NCBI GenBank assembly: GCA_964493325.1
Contig: CAZBMD010000002.1
Coordinates: 193,930 to 257,929, forward strand
DNA length: 64,000 bases
Source: CAZBMD01 sp964493325
Lineage (GTDB): Bacteria > Babelota > Babeliae > Babelales > RVW-14
Direction: 5' to 3'
The notes below the pieces were generated by a model. The model saw only the letters and a list, made by a program, of their open reading frames with translations, had not been told where the DNA came from and searched no databases. How positions within the stretch are numbered: the stretch's first letter is position 1; each line of letters opens with the position of its first letter. This document shows, piece by piece, positions 50,065-59,447 of the stretch. The position numbers were made by a program, and so were the translations under genes.

Positions 50065-53000
50065 TTATTCTTTACGCATTGCTTCAAAAGGCGAGGTAAG
50101 GATGGCAGGCTCTTTTTGTTTTATTTCTGGTTTTGGTACGATTTGAGATGGCGTGTTTAATGTGCTAGCTCCTTTAGTTAACAAGCTTTCAAAAAAGCCT
50201 GCCTGAGCGTTTTGTTCAATATTTTTTAGATACAGGCTTTCTCCGGGGGCTCCTTCGATGAGTTTTTTAATGCCGGTTTTTTCATAGGTCAAAATTCCAT
50301 TTTTGGTGTTATTAAAACCGTTGAGCAAAGCGTCTGCTATCGCTATTTGTTTTATTTCAGCAGGTTTGTACCCGTCTTCTCCCTGGGTTTTTACCGTTTT
50401 AACCCATGTGTCGAAGAATGTTATTAATGTATTGAGGTTATCGCTCACCCTAAGGTCTGCTTGGAGTTTACCGCTTACTTTATAGTCTGGTACCTGATAA
50501 AATTTTAACTGGGCACTGTTTAACCTTTGTTTTTCTTTCTCTGTAAACTGCTTTAAAAACATTCCAAGAGCACCCATAAATGTTTTTACCGTCAAGGTAC
50601 CTGCTCGTCCAAAATGGGTATCAAAATCGATTTGAGTATAAACAGCTTCGTTAATTGCTATAATTTTCTTAGCAATCTCAGCTTCTGTCCACAGTGCCGA
50701 CAGCAAATTATTGCGACCTTGAGGATTATTTTTTTCTTCATTATCAGCTCTGAAAAATTTTCCTACGTCACCATTGTTATCCTTGATCTGGAGCAACAGA
50801 GTCTCAAGTTTTTGTTGCAACGCTTCAGCTTGAGCTACGGTTTTCACGAGGGTTGTTTTATTCAGATGGTTTTCAAGAATAGTTTTAAAGTTTTTGTTCC
50901 AGATCTCCGTGTAGAATGTATGGATGATTGTTAATTGCTTACGCTGATCTTTTGACATTTTTCCCTGAACCTCTGGTGTGAAAATTTGCATAAATTTAAG
51001 TAATGCAGTCATGAATTGATTGACGGTCAACGTTGCTTCGCCAAAGGCATTTGGGAATGAGACTGGTTCATCAAGTTGCTTTTGAATAGTGGTTATTTTT
51101 CGGCCAACCATAACCTCGGTCCAGATGGTTTTTAGATAGTTATTTCTTGTGTGAGGCTCGGTTTGTGAGGGGTCATTTACTATCGCGTAATATTTTTCGA
51201 ATACCTGCGCGCCTTCCTTGCCGTTAATATCGTTAATAAGTTTTTTAATGGAGTTGGAGAGAGTTTCTATTTTTTGAATAGTGTCTGTTTCTTGTAAGTT
51301 AACAAGCTTATTACTGAAATCTTGGTACGTATTTACGCGCTCTTGTAGAGCTGTTAGGTTTTTCTTAGGACTTTCTGATAAATATTGTTTGTCTTCTTCG
51401 GTAAATTGGCCAACAAATGCTCCTAAAGATTTCATAAAATCAGTGATTGTCATGTCAGCCGTGCCAAAGGCATTTTCGTAGCCAATAGGGTTTTTGAGGA
51501 GTGTTTCTATCTCGGCTATTTTTTGAACAATAACAGGGATGGCCTCAAGAGCTTCTTTTAGTTTTTTTGGTTTTTCGTTGGTTATATCTGACCAGGCTGC
51601 AATGTCAAAAGATAGCTGTTGAGTACGTTTTTTAAAGTCTTCTGCAACAATGGGAGTATTGATTGTATCGCTATCGTACTCAGTTTTTAATGTATTGAAT
51701 CGATTTTCAATCCCTTCAATTTCTGGATAGTAATAGTCGGCCTTTACTTTGTTTGTTCTTGTTGCATCTGCAGCTGTAGCAGTTGTTATGAGGGTGTCGA
51801 TTTCTGTCTTGATTGGTGTTGTTGTATCAAGATTATTTTTGACTGCATCAAGGTTAATTTTTTGCAATATTTCGTTGGCTTGTGTTGCCTCTCCTTCTTC
51901 GGTAGGCATGTTAGTAGGGCCTGTAAACCAGTCAACGACCCATCTTTTCATTGGCGTTGCATAGTTGCTCATGTTGTTTAAATTTCCGTTGTAGGTCCAT
52001 CCAACAGACTGTCCCTTCATATTATTTCTAAAAATGTTTACGCCATCAAAAGTTTTATCAGTTATTGTTTGCTTGATAGCGTTTAGTTGTCTTAACAAAT
52101 CTTCAATCTCAGTGAGTGTTGTGATGTCCGATTTGTTATAGTATTTATTTTTGAAGTTTTTTAACCAGTCAATTTCATAGAATATTTTTAGACCATCGTA
52201 TATTTTTGGCATCCAAGACTTGTACCAGCCTTTTTCCATTCTGGTTTTGGCGTCGTTATCAAATTTACTTAAATATTCTTTTAATTTCGTCATAAATTCG
52301 GGGATTGTTAGTTTGTCTTTGTAAGCGAACGCGTTATTAAAATCAATTTTCCATGCAAGTAATTCATCAATTTCAGTAATCACTTTGGCTTTCCAAAGGT
52401 CTCCAAGCAGCTTATTGCGATGTTGTGGTTTATCTTGATTGGCATCATCTGCTTGTAAAAGTTTTCTGAGAGGTAACTTTTCATTCTGAAGTGTTTCTTT
52501 AAAAGACTCCGCATTAAATCGTAATTCTCCTAACTCTAATTCAGATTTTGTATCAGCCACCTTTTGGTTGAAATTGAGGTTGTAGTCAGTGTCATAGAAT
52601 TTTTTTAATGAATCAAAATATTTTCTTTGATCGTCTGAAAATTGTGCTTGAGTGTTGGCATCATATGCTTGTAAAAAGTCGCTGAGTGATTTGATAAAGT
52701 CCTCAAGAGAACTGTTTTGATCTCCAAAAGCACTATCAAAACCTATTTTTTCGCTCATAAAAGTTTTCTTGAATGCTTGAGCTTCATTGACTATTGCATC
52801 TTCTCGGGTTTGAATTTTGACGTTTCTCATTTTGCTGACCAAGATGCCAGCTTTGTCTTTTGTGATATCTGTCCATGGTTCAAATATTTTTAACAAGGCT
52901 TGCGCTCGTCTTACAAAATCAGTCGCATCTTCTGGTGTTTTTATTGCGTAGTTAGCAGGAATATTTCCGCTGTTAAAATCGCTTATAAACTCTTGTTGTA

Positions 53001-54237
53001 TGTCTTTAAATTGTGCTTCAAGGCTTGAAAGTTCTTTGTATTCATTTTCATTTTTTATTTTCTCAACAAGAAGAGGATTCTCTTTCCAAAATGTCTGCTT
53101 ACTCAGCTTATCAATTATATTTCTTGCTGATTGAGTATCATTAAATGACTTTTCAAGATCTGAAAAATCGAAATTTTTCAACAGATCTTGAACTTGCTGA
53201 GCAGCGGTTGGCTTTGGTTTTCTAAGCGATTCAACATAGCTGGGTTGAGCTTTATACCAAATATCATGCAATTTTGAGTTATAAACTCCCGATTTTTTTT
53301 TTGAAGCTCCAGGGTCTGCTTGGAGTATTTTAGATAATGGCTTTTTCTTAATCTCGTTTAAGATTTTCTCTAGCTGTCTCTTCAATAAAATTGCCTTATT
53401 GAGCGTTGTAATTAATTGTTTTTTACTAAAAGCTTTGTAAAAGTTTTTCCAATCGTCGTGCAAGTGCTGTAAGCGTACAAAATTAACCTCCATTTCAAAG
53501 GTGAACGTTTGATTGTACATATCAACGGTTTTTGCAAGTGTGCTCAGTCGATCTTGGGCTTTTTCATCAAATTTATTTATTAAAAAATTACCCAGGCTTT
53601 TCATAAAATCTTCTAGTGATAACGTGTCGGTGTTGCTCAAGGCGTCCGTAAAGCCGATAGGGGCTGCAAGTATCCTCTCAATTTCAGCAATTGTTTGAAG
53701 CCGCTTCAGGCCTTCATCTTCTTTTACTTGTACTTCGGGTGCGGGTGGGGGTGGTGCTACAGGCCCACCTCCTGCTGCTTGAGCAAGGTTTATAAGTGCA
53801 GAGGCTCTTGTATCAAGATCCAGCTTTTTTATGATATGAGGATCAATGGTTTTGACGAATTGTGTTACCTCAAGGGCAAGATCGTTTGCTGCCGCAGAGC
53901 CAGGCGATTTTTTTATTGCACGTTCTACTGACGCAACAATGGTATTATAATGCTTTTGTTGCGCGGCCTGATTATAGGTTGCGGGGTATCGTTTAAATTT
54001 GTGAGTTGCAAGATAGTCGCGAAGACTTTCTGGTGATTGATTGGCTATTGTATTAATGGCTTGAGCAAACGCAACATCTCGCCCTTTTTGAATGTCGGCC
54101 TCCGTCCATTCTATTTGGGCAAGGGCTTTGATTTCACGTCCCGATCGTCTTGTGTCGCTAGCGTGTAGCTGGCTGTAGCATATTCCAATAAGCATTGCTG
54201 CAAGCACTAGATTTGCTATGAAAAATTTTTTTATCAT
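50065..54237 (-). CDS. Giant secreted protein built of repeated helical modules
   Basis: The 1390-residue protein starts behind GGGGGAA with a signal peptide (MIKKFFIANLVLAAMLIGIC, ending LHA). Its N-terminal domain (residues 27-155) matches that of the protein at 45664 (IEWTEADIQKGRDVAF). A short Pro-rich linker follows. A module of about 130 residues with the core PIGFxNAFGxxxLTxxDFMKSLGxFL recurs about six times (starts near residues 180, 489, 620, 905, 1045 and 1190). A second module (YKELSSLEAQFKD... WTDITKDK type) occurs near 345-480 and 770-900 and also appears twice in the 45664 protein. No catalytic motif is seen. It resembles a surface scaffold or adhesin. Confidence 0.8.
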   Translation of the reverse strand: MIKKFFIANLVLAAMLIGICYSQLHASDTRRSGREIKALAQIEWTEADIQKGRDVAFAQAINTIANQSPESLRDYLATHKFKRYPATYNQAAQQKHYNTIVASVERAIKKSPGSAAANDLALEVTQFVKTIDPHIIKKLDLDTRASALINLAQAAGGGPVAPPPPAPEVQVKEDEGLKRLQTIAEIERILAAPIGFTDALSNTDTLSLEDFMKSLGNFLINKFDEKAQDRLSTLAKTVDMYNQTFTFEMEVNFVRLQHLHDDWKNFYKAFSKKQLITTLNKAILLKRQLEKILNEIKKKPLSKILQADPGASKKKSGVYNSKLHDIWYKAQPSYVESLRKPKPTAAQQVQDLLKNFDFSDLEKSFNDTQSARNIIDKLSKQTFWKENPLLVEKIKNENEYKELSSLEAQFKDIQQEFISDFNSGNIPANYAIKTPEDATDFVRRAQALLKIFEPWTDITKDKAGILVSKMRNVKIQTREDAIVNEAQAFKKTFMSEKIGFDSAFGDQNSSLEDFIKSLSDFLQAYDANTQAQFSDDQRKYFDSLKKFYDTDYNLNFNQKVADTKSELELGELRFNAESFKETLQNEKLPLRKLLQADDANQDKPQHRNKLLGDLWKAKVITEIDELLAWKIDFNNAFAYKDKLTIPEFMTKLKEYLSKFDNDAKTRMEKGWYKSWMPKIYDGLKIFYEIDWLKNFKNKYYNKSDITTLTEIEDLLRQLNAIKQTITDKTFDGVNIFRNNMKGQSVGWTYNGNLNNMSNYATPMKRWVVDWFTGPTNMPTEEGEATQANEILQKINLDAVKNNLDTTTPIKTEIDTLITTATAADATRTNKVKADYYYPEIEGIENRFNTLKTEYDSDTINTPIVAEDFKKRTQQLSFDIAAWSDITNEKPKKLKEALEAIPVIVQKIAEIETLLKNPIGYENAFGTADMTITDFMKSLGAFVGQFTEEDKQYLSESPKKNLTALQERVNTYQDFSNKLVNLQETDTIQKIETLSNSIKKLINDINGKEGAQVFEKYYAIVNDPSQTEPHTRNNYLKTIWTEVMVGRKITTIQKQLDEPVSFPNAFGEATLTVNQFMTALLKFMQIFTPEVQGKMSKDQRKQLTIIHTFYTEIWNKNFKTILENHLNKTTLVKTVAQAEALQQKLETLLLQIKDNNGDVGKFFRADNEEKNNPQGRNNLLSALWTEAEIAKKIIAINEAVYTQIDFDTHFGRAGTLTVKTFMGALGMFLKQFTEKEKQRLNSAQLKFYQVPDYKVSGKLQADLRVSDNLNTLITFFDTWVKTVKTQGEDGYKPAEIKQIAIADALLNGFNNTKNGILTYEKTGIKKLIEGAPGESLYLKNIEQNAQAGFFESLLTKGASTLNTPSQIVPKPEIKQKEPAILTSPFEAMRKE

Positions 54238-54384
54238 GATCTTATTCCCCCTGAAAATTAATTCTTTTGATGATCATAACCTGTTAATTTTGAAAAATTC
54301 AAGATTGTGGTGAATAGGGTTGTTACTGGGTTGGAGGAGGCGGGAGTGTTTTTGCTCAGCAAAAATGTATCGAAGGGTAAAAAC

Positions 54385-54419
54385 AAAAAGAGCCTCGGAA
54401 TTACCCGAGGCTCTTTTTG
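54385..54419 (-). terminator. Terminator after the barrel paralog 3 gene
   Basis: On the minus strand AAAAAGAGCCTCGGGTAA folds with CCGAGGCTCTTTTTG; the stem AGAGCCTCGG is followed by a T tract. It lies 29 bases past the barrel stop and before the giant gene. Confidence 0.88.
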
Positions 54420-54447
54420 ACTTGTGTTGTACTTTTTCTTGTAGGGC

Positions 54448-55938
54448 TTAGAAGCCGACGCCAATCTTGCCGCCGATTTCCCACTTCTCAAGAGCTGAGT
54501 TTTCGCCAGCAAATTCATAGCCGCCCATCAGGCCAAACATCACAGGACATTCCCATTCTCTGAAGATGTAGCCAAGGCTACCGTAGATCTTGTGGGTAAC
54601 TTGTGATGGGGTTTCTGCTACTGATTTGTCAAGGTTTTTGCTGGTAAGCGCTGCGCCACCAATTGCATGAGCACCATTTGTAGGAGCAAAATTACCGTTT
54701 GTTGTTGGATCAAGTGTAGGATTTACAATTGAGTAGTTGCCGCCGAACGGATCAGACTTAATTTCAACTTCTTCTTCGTCTTTCCAGAACAAGTTGTAAC
54801 CAAGATCCGCACAGAACCCACCATTGTTGTAAGCAAGTGCAAAAATTGCATCAAGCTGGCTGCCTGGTGTTACATCAACATTTTGTGTGGTGATGTTTGC
54901 CGCTGGAATGAATTGCAAAGTTCGGATGTTGGCAGCTGGTGTTGATTTTGCAAGCAACGTGTACTGGCTCCAGTCATTGGTGTAGCCTGTAACATCTTTG
55001 ATACCCAATGTTCTTTTTTCATCATTTTCGAACAAGTAGCGGTAGTTTGCTACAACGTTGATTTTCAAGTTGTGGCAATCATCGCCCCAAACACGAGCAG
55101 ATGCGTCAAGTCCACCACCAAAGCCAAAATGGTCGCCGTTACCAATCATAGGTTCGAATACAAATTCGCCTTCAGATTCGTTGCCTGTTGGGATGGTCAA
55201 ACCAAGATTAAGAGCTACATGGTAGTTTTCTTTGTTCAAGAACTTGTACCCAAGAACAAGGTCGATATCTGCAACGCCGGTGCGGTCGCGCTGCCCGTCG
55301 ATTTTTGCATTGGTTAGTTTGGCTTGGTTAACATTAGCTGTATTAACAGCACGTTCAAGATTTCCCTTGAAATAGTTTTTAATATCAGCTACGTCAGCGG
55401 CTGCACTTGCAGATGCAAGGCCCTTAACGCCCAATTCCATGTCATTTTCAACATGAACGATTGGCAATGCTATCTTGAAATAGAGGCCCTTGAGGAGCTT
55501 GTCTAAATTTTGGTAGTAGTCCAAGCGAACGCCCCATGCAGCTTGTTCTGGATCAAGAGATATTGTTGCGTAATCAGCATTTGCTGTATTAGCGTCTGTA
55601 TTGGTCGCTCTTCCTGCATGGTGAATAATGAATCCAGCATTAAGGTCTACAGGTGTCTGTTGACCGTACTGCAAATTGAAGGAGCTTTTACCCTTGATAC
55701 CAAAGTATTCGCCGGTTTCATGCTCATCGGCTGTTGCGTTGTAAAATACGGTTGCTTGAAAGTTGCCGCCAAACTGATCTTCTGATGTGCGGTTTGCAAC
55801 TTCGTTGAATGTTGCAAGTTCCATTGGCAAGTTAACGCCGTGAGATCGAGGCATCAAGAAGGTCTTGTTTGTGTGTGCCTGAACGTTTGCACTGATTGCA
55901 AGCGCTGCGACCAAAAGGCCTTTAAGAATTTTGTTCAT
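54448..55938 (-). CDS. Outer-membrane beta-barrel-like protein (paralog 3)
   Basis: The frame opens at 55953, but the ATG at 55938 follows GGAGATAGG and begins the signal peptide MNKILKGLLVAALAISANVQA, giving 496 residues. It is a more distant member of the family at 41367 and 44165: KTFLMPRSHGVNLPMELATF, DPEQAAWGVRLDYYQ, YRYLFENDEKRTLGIKD, AYNNGGFCADLGYNLFWKDE and a C-terminal GGKIGVGF. The C-terminal Phe and regular polar/hydrophobic strand pattern support an outer-membrane barrel. The giant secreted gene follows on the same strand, 210 bases downstream, with a terminator between. Confidence 0.82.
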   Translation of the reverse strand: MNKILKGLLVAALAISANVQAHTNKTFLMPRSHGVNLPMELATFNEVANRTSEDQFGGNFQATVFYNATADEHETGEYFGIKGKSSFNLQYGQQTPVDLNAGFIIHHAGRATNTDANTANADYATISLDPEQAAWGVRLDYYQNLDKLLKGLYFKIALPIVHVENDMELGVKGLASASAAADVADIKNYFKGNLERAVNTANVNQAKLTNAKIDGQRDRTGVADIDLVLGYKFLNKENYHVALNLGLTIPTGNESEGEFVFEPMIGNGDHFGFGGGLDASARVWGDDCHNLKINVVANYRYLFENDEKRTLGIKDVTGYTNDWSQYTLLAKSTPAANIRTLQFIPAANITTQNVDVTPGSQLDAIFALAYNNGGFCADLGYNLFWKDEEEVEIKSDPFGGNYSIVNPTLDPTTNGNFAPTNGAHAIGGAALTSKNLDKSVAETPSQVTHKIYGSLGYIFREWECPVMFGLMGGYEFAGENSALEKWEIGGKIGVGF

Positions 55939-56380
55939 AGATCCTATCTCCATAAAGTGATTATAACGTTTATGTTTTTATGCCCTTTGCTACAAAATTG
56001 TCGAAAGACATTGTGCACCAAGGACAAGCTTTTTTTGAAATCTTTTAAGAAATCATCAGATACATTTTTTGATAGTGTGTGACCTTCTCCTTCTCTTCCT
56101 TTTTTTGTTGTTGAACACCGATACCAACCGCTTTAGATTGTGTTGACTCTGAGTTTTCGCGACTAATTCTGCCTGTGCAGAAGTAAGACTATAACAACGC
56201 TGATAGGTTATCGAACATGCATGAATATATCAAGTTTTTTTTGACTGACTGTTTTTCAAAGTTCTCATGCGATGCCAGATATGAAAAAAGTGCTATTCAA
56301 TTATTGGTTTAGCGTTTTATATTGTTACATTACGGTTTTGTTATTATTTTGCTTTCGTGTTTGATTTTCGATTTCAGAGA

Positions 56381-56410
56381 TGTCATCCCGGCCGCCGAGC
56401 CGGGATCCAC
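56381..56410. repeat. Palindromic element, type A (copy 1)
   Basis: TGTCATCCCGGC ... GCCGGGATCCAC. The same element occurs in the opposite orientation at 57559. The stem is CCCGGC/GCCGGG with a CGCCGA-type loop. Confidence 0.85.
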
Positions 56411-56490
56411 CCCCATCAAGTTTTACAATCGAATATATTTTTTAAATAATAACCATCAGCATGATTTATTTGTTTACGATCATAAAATAT

Positions 56491-56525
56491 ACTGGATCCC
56501 CGATCAAGTCGGGGATGACATCCTA
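56491..56525. repeat. Palindromic element, type B (copy 1)
   Basis: CTGGATCCCCGA then TCAAG then TCGGGGATGACATCC. The same core occurs in the opposite orientation at 57715. The stem is CCCCGA/TCGGGG. Confidence 0.85.
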
Positions 56526-56692
56526 CAAATCGGGAGTGACATTTCAAGGAACGGTGGGGCTTAATTTCTAGCTTACCAGTATAACGCTTCAGTTCTCATG
56601 CGATTAGATGCGTGTTAAAATCATCATTTGGCACCACCTTAGCAGTGTAAAAAAATGAAATGCAAGGTTTTTTAAAAAAAGAAAGTGAGATC

Positions 56693-57550
56693 ATGATCGA
56701 ACTAATCATTGTTGCTGTTGTTCAAATTTGTTTGGAGTCGCTGCCGGTCAGTAGCTCTGGTCACGAGCAGCTTGCCATGCGCTTGTGGGGCGATGCTCAC
56801 GGTATGATGGGCAGCATTCCACATTTTTTCGACCATTTTTTACACGGTCCGACCATTATTATTTTGGCGATCTTTTTTTGTGCTCAGTGGGGGCCATTGC
56901 TGCGACGCATTGTCGCGGCGCTGTTGCATAAAAAACGTTCTGGGCATCAGAAAAAATTGTTGCATATTTGTGGCAAACTACTGTTGTGGGTTGTGTGCGC
57001 CAATGGCATAACCGCACTTTTGTACGGCGTGATTAAAGTGTGGCTAAAAAATTCAGCAGCCTTGCAAAGTGACGGTGCGTTGCTTGCAGGCTTTGCGGCA
57101 ACTGCAGGCATGCTGGGTGCGCTCTTTTTTGTGGATAAAAAACCTGATCAGGCAAAGCAGCTAACGCTTGGTAACATGTTATTACTGGGGCTTGTGCAGG
57201 GTGTTGCGCTGATGCCGGGTATTTCGCGCTTTGCCTGCACTTTTACCACGGCGCGGTTGCTTGGTGTGCGCGCTCGACGTGCGTTTGAGCTTTCGTTTGC
57301 GCTACTGTTTCCACTTATTACGGCTGCATTTTTTGGCAGTGGGCTTCCGGGCCTTGTGAAAAGTGATATGAGGGCTGATATTTTTTCGATGCCGTTCATG
57401 CTTGCGATGCTCGGAGCTACCGTTGTTTCATATTTTTTATTTGTACTTGCTCACCGGCTTGCAATCAGGCGATTGTTGTGGGTTTTTGCTGTGTACATGC
57501 TGCTGCCAATTGGTTTGCTTGTGTGGCATATGGTTTTAGGGAAATATTGA
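56693..57550 (+). CDS. uppP: Undecaprenyl-diphosphatase (UppP/BacA)
   Basis: The enzyme dephosphorylates undecaprenyl diphosphate to recycle the wall lipid carrier, in the cytoplasmic membrane. The protein has the family motifs QICLESLPVSSSGH near residue 10 and VQGVALMPGISRFACTFTTA near residue 180, in the form PGxSR-xxxT. It has about eight hydrophobic segments. I chose the ATG at 56693 because GAAAGTGAG precedes it; the ATG at 56660 would add a charged 11-residue start. Palindromic elements flank it on both sides. Confidence 0.9.
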   Translation: MIELIIVAVVQICLESLPVSSSGHEQLAMRLWGDAHGMMGSIPHFFDHFLHGPTIIILAIFFCAQWGPLLRRIVAALLHKKRSGHQKKLLHICGKLLLWVVCANGITALLYGVIKVWLKNSAALQSDGALLAGFAATAGMLGALFFVDKKPDQAKQLTLGNMLLLGLVQGVALMPGISRFACTFTTARLLGVRARRAFELSFALLFPLITAAFFGSGLPGLVKSDMRADIFSMPFMLAMLGATVVSYFLFVLAHRLAIRRLLWVFAVYMLLPIGLLVWHMVLGKY

Positions 57551-57558
57551 TTAGAAAG

Positions 57559-57593
57559 TGGATCCCGGCTCGGCGGCCGGGATGACATCGTAC
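57559..57593. repeat. Palindromic element, type A (copy 2)
   Basis: GTGGATCCCGGCT ... GGCCGGGATGACATCG. This is the inverted counterpart of the element at 56381, 8 bases after the uppP stop. Confidence 0.85.
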
Positions 57594-57714
57594 AATTAGA
57601 TAGTTTTTTTATTATACATATAATCAGTTAATCAGTATGACTAGGTTTTGTTGAGTTTTCAAAAGAGCAATGAAGAAATATAGCAGTATTGATATTGTAA
57701 AATTATACTCAGCT

Positions 57715-57752
57715 GTACGATGTCATCCCCGACTTGATCGGGGATCCATGCT
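57715..57752. repeat. Palindromic element, type B (copy 2)
   Basis: GTACGATGTCATCCCCGA then CTTGA then TCGGGGATCCATGC. It overlaps the 3' end of the AAA/PD-(D/E)XK gene and provides its stop codon. Confidence 0.88.
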
Positions 57753-59318
57753 AGAATTTATTCCACACTCATCAACAAGCCACGAGACGATGTTGCGCTC
57801 TTGCATGCTGAACTGCACGCCAACAAGAATAATTTTTTTACCACTTTGCAAAAAACGCTCGTAATATTTTTTGTCTTTAATCTGATCAAGTGCTGCTTGT
57901 GCTGCTTGGGCCGTATCACGTAGCTTGTATTCAAAAATAATAATGGCATCATCCGTTTTAATCAGAGCATCAATGCTACCAATATTGGTTGAGATCTCAA
58001 CGCCCATGTCGATGCCCACAAGCAGAAAGAGCAAATAAATAATGCTTTGGTAATATTTTTCGCGATCTCCAACTTGGATATCGAAAGGAATAGAGGCAAA
58101 CATGGGAATCAGCTGGTTAAAAAATGCGTCAAAATCTTGTTTTTTCAATGCTTTGCGCAAGATAATCCCAAGCGAGCGGATGTCGGTTGACTCTTTGCTA
58201 AACGTTCCTGCAAGTCCCCAGAGCATGTAGCTTCGCGACACCTCTTGGTTGGGAAAATCGATTATGCATCCGTCTTCATCTTGACCAACAATCGTGAGAT
58301 AGCCGGTTTGCACAAGCATAGGAATGAGCGATAATTTTTCAAGGTCGACAATCACGAGATCATCTTTTTTTACACGTAAATGCTGATCAAGTTGAGGTAC
58401 GGGATTTTGATTTTTAAACATGGTTGCTAAAAAATTTGGCGTGCCGGTTCGCATCCAAAAATTTTCAAATTCTTGCAGATCAAAAGCGGATAGAACTGAA
58501 AATGGATTAAAAATTTTTGGCATACCCCAGGTAAAACTGTAGCCGTTGTACCATGTTTCAAATTCTTGAATGAGGTTCGCAACAGAGGATTTTCTGGACT
58601 TTGCCATAACCTCAAGATGTTCTTGAAAATTCTCGCTCAGTTCAGCCTTGGTGTATCCGCATACCGTTGCTGCTTTTGGGTGACCAGAGAGATCATTTAA
58701 ATTATTCAGTCCGGAGAATAGACTTGTTTGTGTAAATTTGCTCACGCCAGTGATAAAAACAAAACAGAGATACTCATCCAAATATTTAAAAACATCATAA
58801 AAGCTTCGCAGCGCAGTGCGCATTTGTTCTGCAACTTCAGGGTTTTTTAGGTGGTCTAGTATTGGTTTGTCGTACTCATCAACCAACAGTGCTACAGGAC
58901 CGTGTTGTGCGTAGATTCCAGAGACAAGCGTTCTAAAAATGCTACTTGGAGGAGCATATTGGTCAACCAGAATGTTGTACTGATTTGCTTCGTTAATCAA
59001 GTATGTACGTAAATCGGCAACAAATTTTTCGGGTGTATCGCGATTAATTCCTGAAAAATCTATTCTGACAACCGGTCTGGCGGTCCAGTCATAATCAAGT
59101 TTGTCGATTGCAAGGCCCTTGAATAGCTCTCGCTTACCTTCCAAAACTGCTTGCAGCGTTGAAATGAGCAGTGATTTTCCAAACCGGCGTGGACGTGCCA
59201 GAAAATAGACCTTACCCTGTGTAATTAAATTATGAATTACATTGGTTTTATCGATGTAGATGTAATTTTTAAGAATTAATTCACTAAAGGTCTGGATACC
59301 AATGGGTAACTTTTTCAT
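57723..59318 (-). CDS. AAA-ATPase-like/PD-(D/E)XK nuclease family protein
   Basis: The 531-residue protein matches the AAA-ATPase-like (PF09820) plus DUF1703 PD-(D/E)XK family, which is frequent in endosymbionts and expanded in some. The N-terminus is MKKLPIGIQTFSELILKN, with a P-loop-like RPRRFGKSLL near residue 42 and VDEYDKPILD near 142. The C-terminal nuclease-like part has DAIIIFEYKLRD near 475. The last residues (MDPRSSRG) and the stop come from the palindromic element at 57715. The function in vivo is unknown. Confidence 0.88.
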   Translation of the reverse strand: MKKLPIGIQTFSELILKNYIYIDKTNVIHNLITQGKVYFLARPRRFGKSLLISTLQAVLEGKRELFKGLAIDKLDYDWTARPVVRIDFSGINRDTPEKFVADLRTYLINEANQYNILVDQYAPPSSIFRTLVSGIYAQHGPVALLVDEYDKPILDHLKNPEVAEQMRTALRSFYDVFKYLDEYLCFVFITGVSKFTQTSLFSGLNNLNDLSGHPKAATVCGYTKAELSENFQEHLEVMAKSRKSSVANLIQEFETWYNGYSFTWGMPKIFNPFSVLSAFDLQEFENFWMRTGTPNFLATMFKNQNPVPQLDQHLRVKKDDLVIVDLEKLSLIPMLVQTGYLTIVGQDEDGCIIDFPNQEVSRSYMLWGLAGTFSKESTDIRSLGIILRKALKKQDFDAFFNQLIPMFASIPFDIQVGDREKYYQSIIYLLFLLVGIDMGVEISTNIGSIDALIKTDDAIIIFEYKLRDTAQAAQAALDQIKDKKYYERFLQSGKKIILVGVQFSMQERNIVSWLVDECGINSSMDPRSSRG

Positions 59319-59379
59319 AGCGCACCTTTCAAAATCGTACTGCCTATTTTCCGCTCCCTCTAGTTTAGCATAGTTTTTA

Positions 59380-59412
59380 TTGATCTTGGCATAGCTATTT
59401 TGCTATACCAAG
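59380..59412 (+). promoter_or_regulatory. Candidate operator/promoter upstream of ftsK
   Basis: An inverted repeat with 11-base arms (CTTGGCATAGC, 59385-59395 and GCTATACCAAG, 59402-59412; one mismatch) overlaps a weak promoter-like pair, TTGATC at 59380 and TATACC at 59404. It may be a regulator-binding site. Confidence 0.35.
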
Positions 59413-59447
59413 AAAGGCTAAATGGTTCGTCTAGAGAGGGGTATGAG

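Larger units (their letters stand above)
55939..56692. other. Long non-coding region with two palindromic elements
   Basis: About 750 bases without a supported gene. It contains the palindromes at 56381 and 56491. An 80-codon frame at 56322-56564 is built partly from these elements and is not called. The remainder is AT-rich; promoters for the divergent barrel and uppP genes must lie here, but I cannot place them with confidence. Confidence 0.6.

Noticed and set aside
56322..56564. 80-codon open frame upstream of uppP
   Set aside because: Much of it consists of the two palindromic elements; no ribosome-binding site and no protein-like composition.
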